From: Spirochaetia bacterium UBA5550 | GTDB lineage: Bacteria; Spirochaetota; UBA4802; UBA5550 | Assembly (NCBI GenBank): GCA_002425885.1 | Contig: DINC01000368.1 | Span: 1,490 to 6,501, forward strand | Reading direction: 5' to 3' | Length of the DNA: 5,012 bases | Part shown: one piece after another, positions 5,001-5,012 of the stretch | How the letters are laid out: each line of letters begins with the position of its first letter | Numbering within the stretch: position 1 is the stretch's first letter | Translations under genes and position numbers: made by a program | The notes under the pieces: model-generated | Database searches by the model: none | Seen by the model: the letters and a program-made list of their open reading frames with translations, nothing else | What the model was told of the DNA's origin: nothing

Positions 5001-5012
5001 AAAAAATAGAAT

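Overview
The window comes from a diderm (Gram-negative type) bacterium. It encodes two exported envelope proteins, one of them an outer-membrane beta-barrel ending in phenylalanine, and an inner-membrane RND pump. Base composition is moderate, with very AT-rich intergenic DNA. The lineage cannot be fixed from sequence reading alone. The combination, and the PerR-type regulator with a VYRNL recognition helix, would fit a Deferribacterota or deltaproteobacterial-grade anaerobe, but that is a weak guess.

Left two thirds (2-4101): three co-oriented genes. The first is the 3' part of an HAE3/MMPL-type RND exporter whose 5' end lies outside the window. After a 122-bp gap holding a strong RNA hairpin comes a periplasmic LolA-like 'outer membrane lipoprotein-sorting' family protein. 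Twelve bases later starts a DUF1302-like outer-membrane beta-barrel. Together they supply an inner-membrane, a periplasmic and an outer-membrane protein, so a trans-envelope route for a lipid or other hydrophobic molecule is the natural reading. The cargo is unknown.

Middle gap (4102-4314): a 14-bp-stem hairpin just after the barrel gene, two further inverted repeats, then a TTGACA promoter. This promoter is embedded in a perfect 17-bp inverted repeat that reaches into the start codon of the next gene. The core of the repeat resembles a Fur/PerR box.

Right part (4315-5012): a compact 130-aa Fur-superfamily regulator with all five regulatory metal ligands of the PerR type and both CxxC zinc pairs. 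The operator-like dyad over its own promoter points to autoregulation. The final 305 bases hold no convincing gene. They contain two perfect palindromes, an AT-rich tract, two promoter-like elements (one with a TetR-like dyad in its spacer), a leader hairpin and a ribosome binding site for a gene that most likely begins at the right edge.
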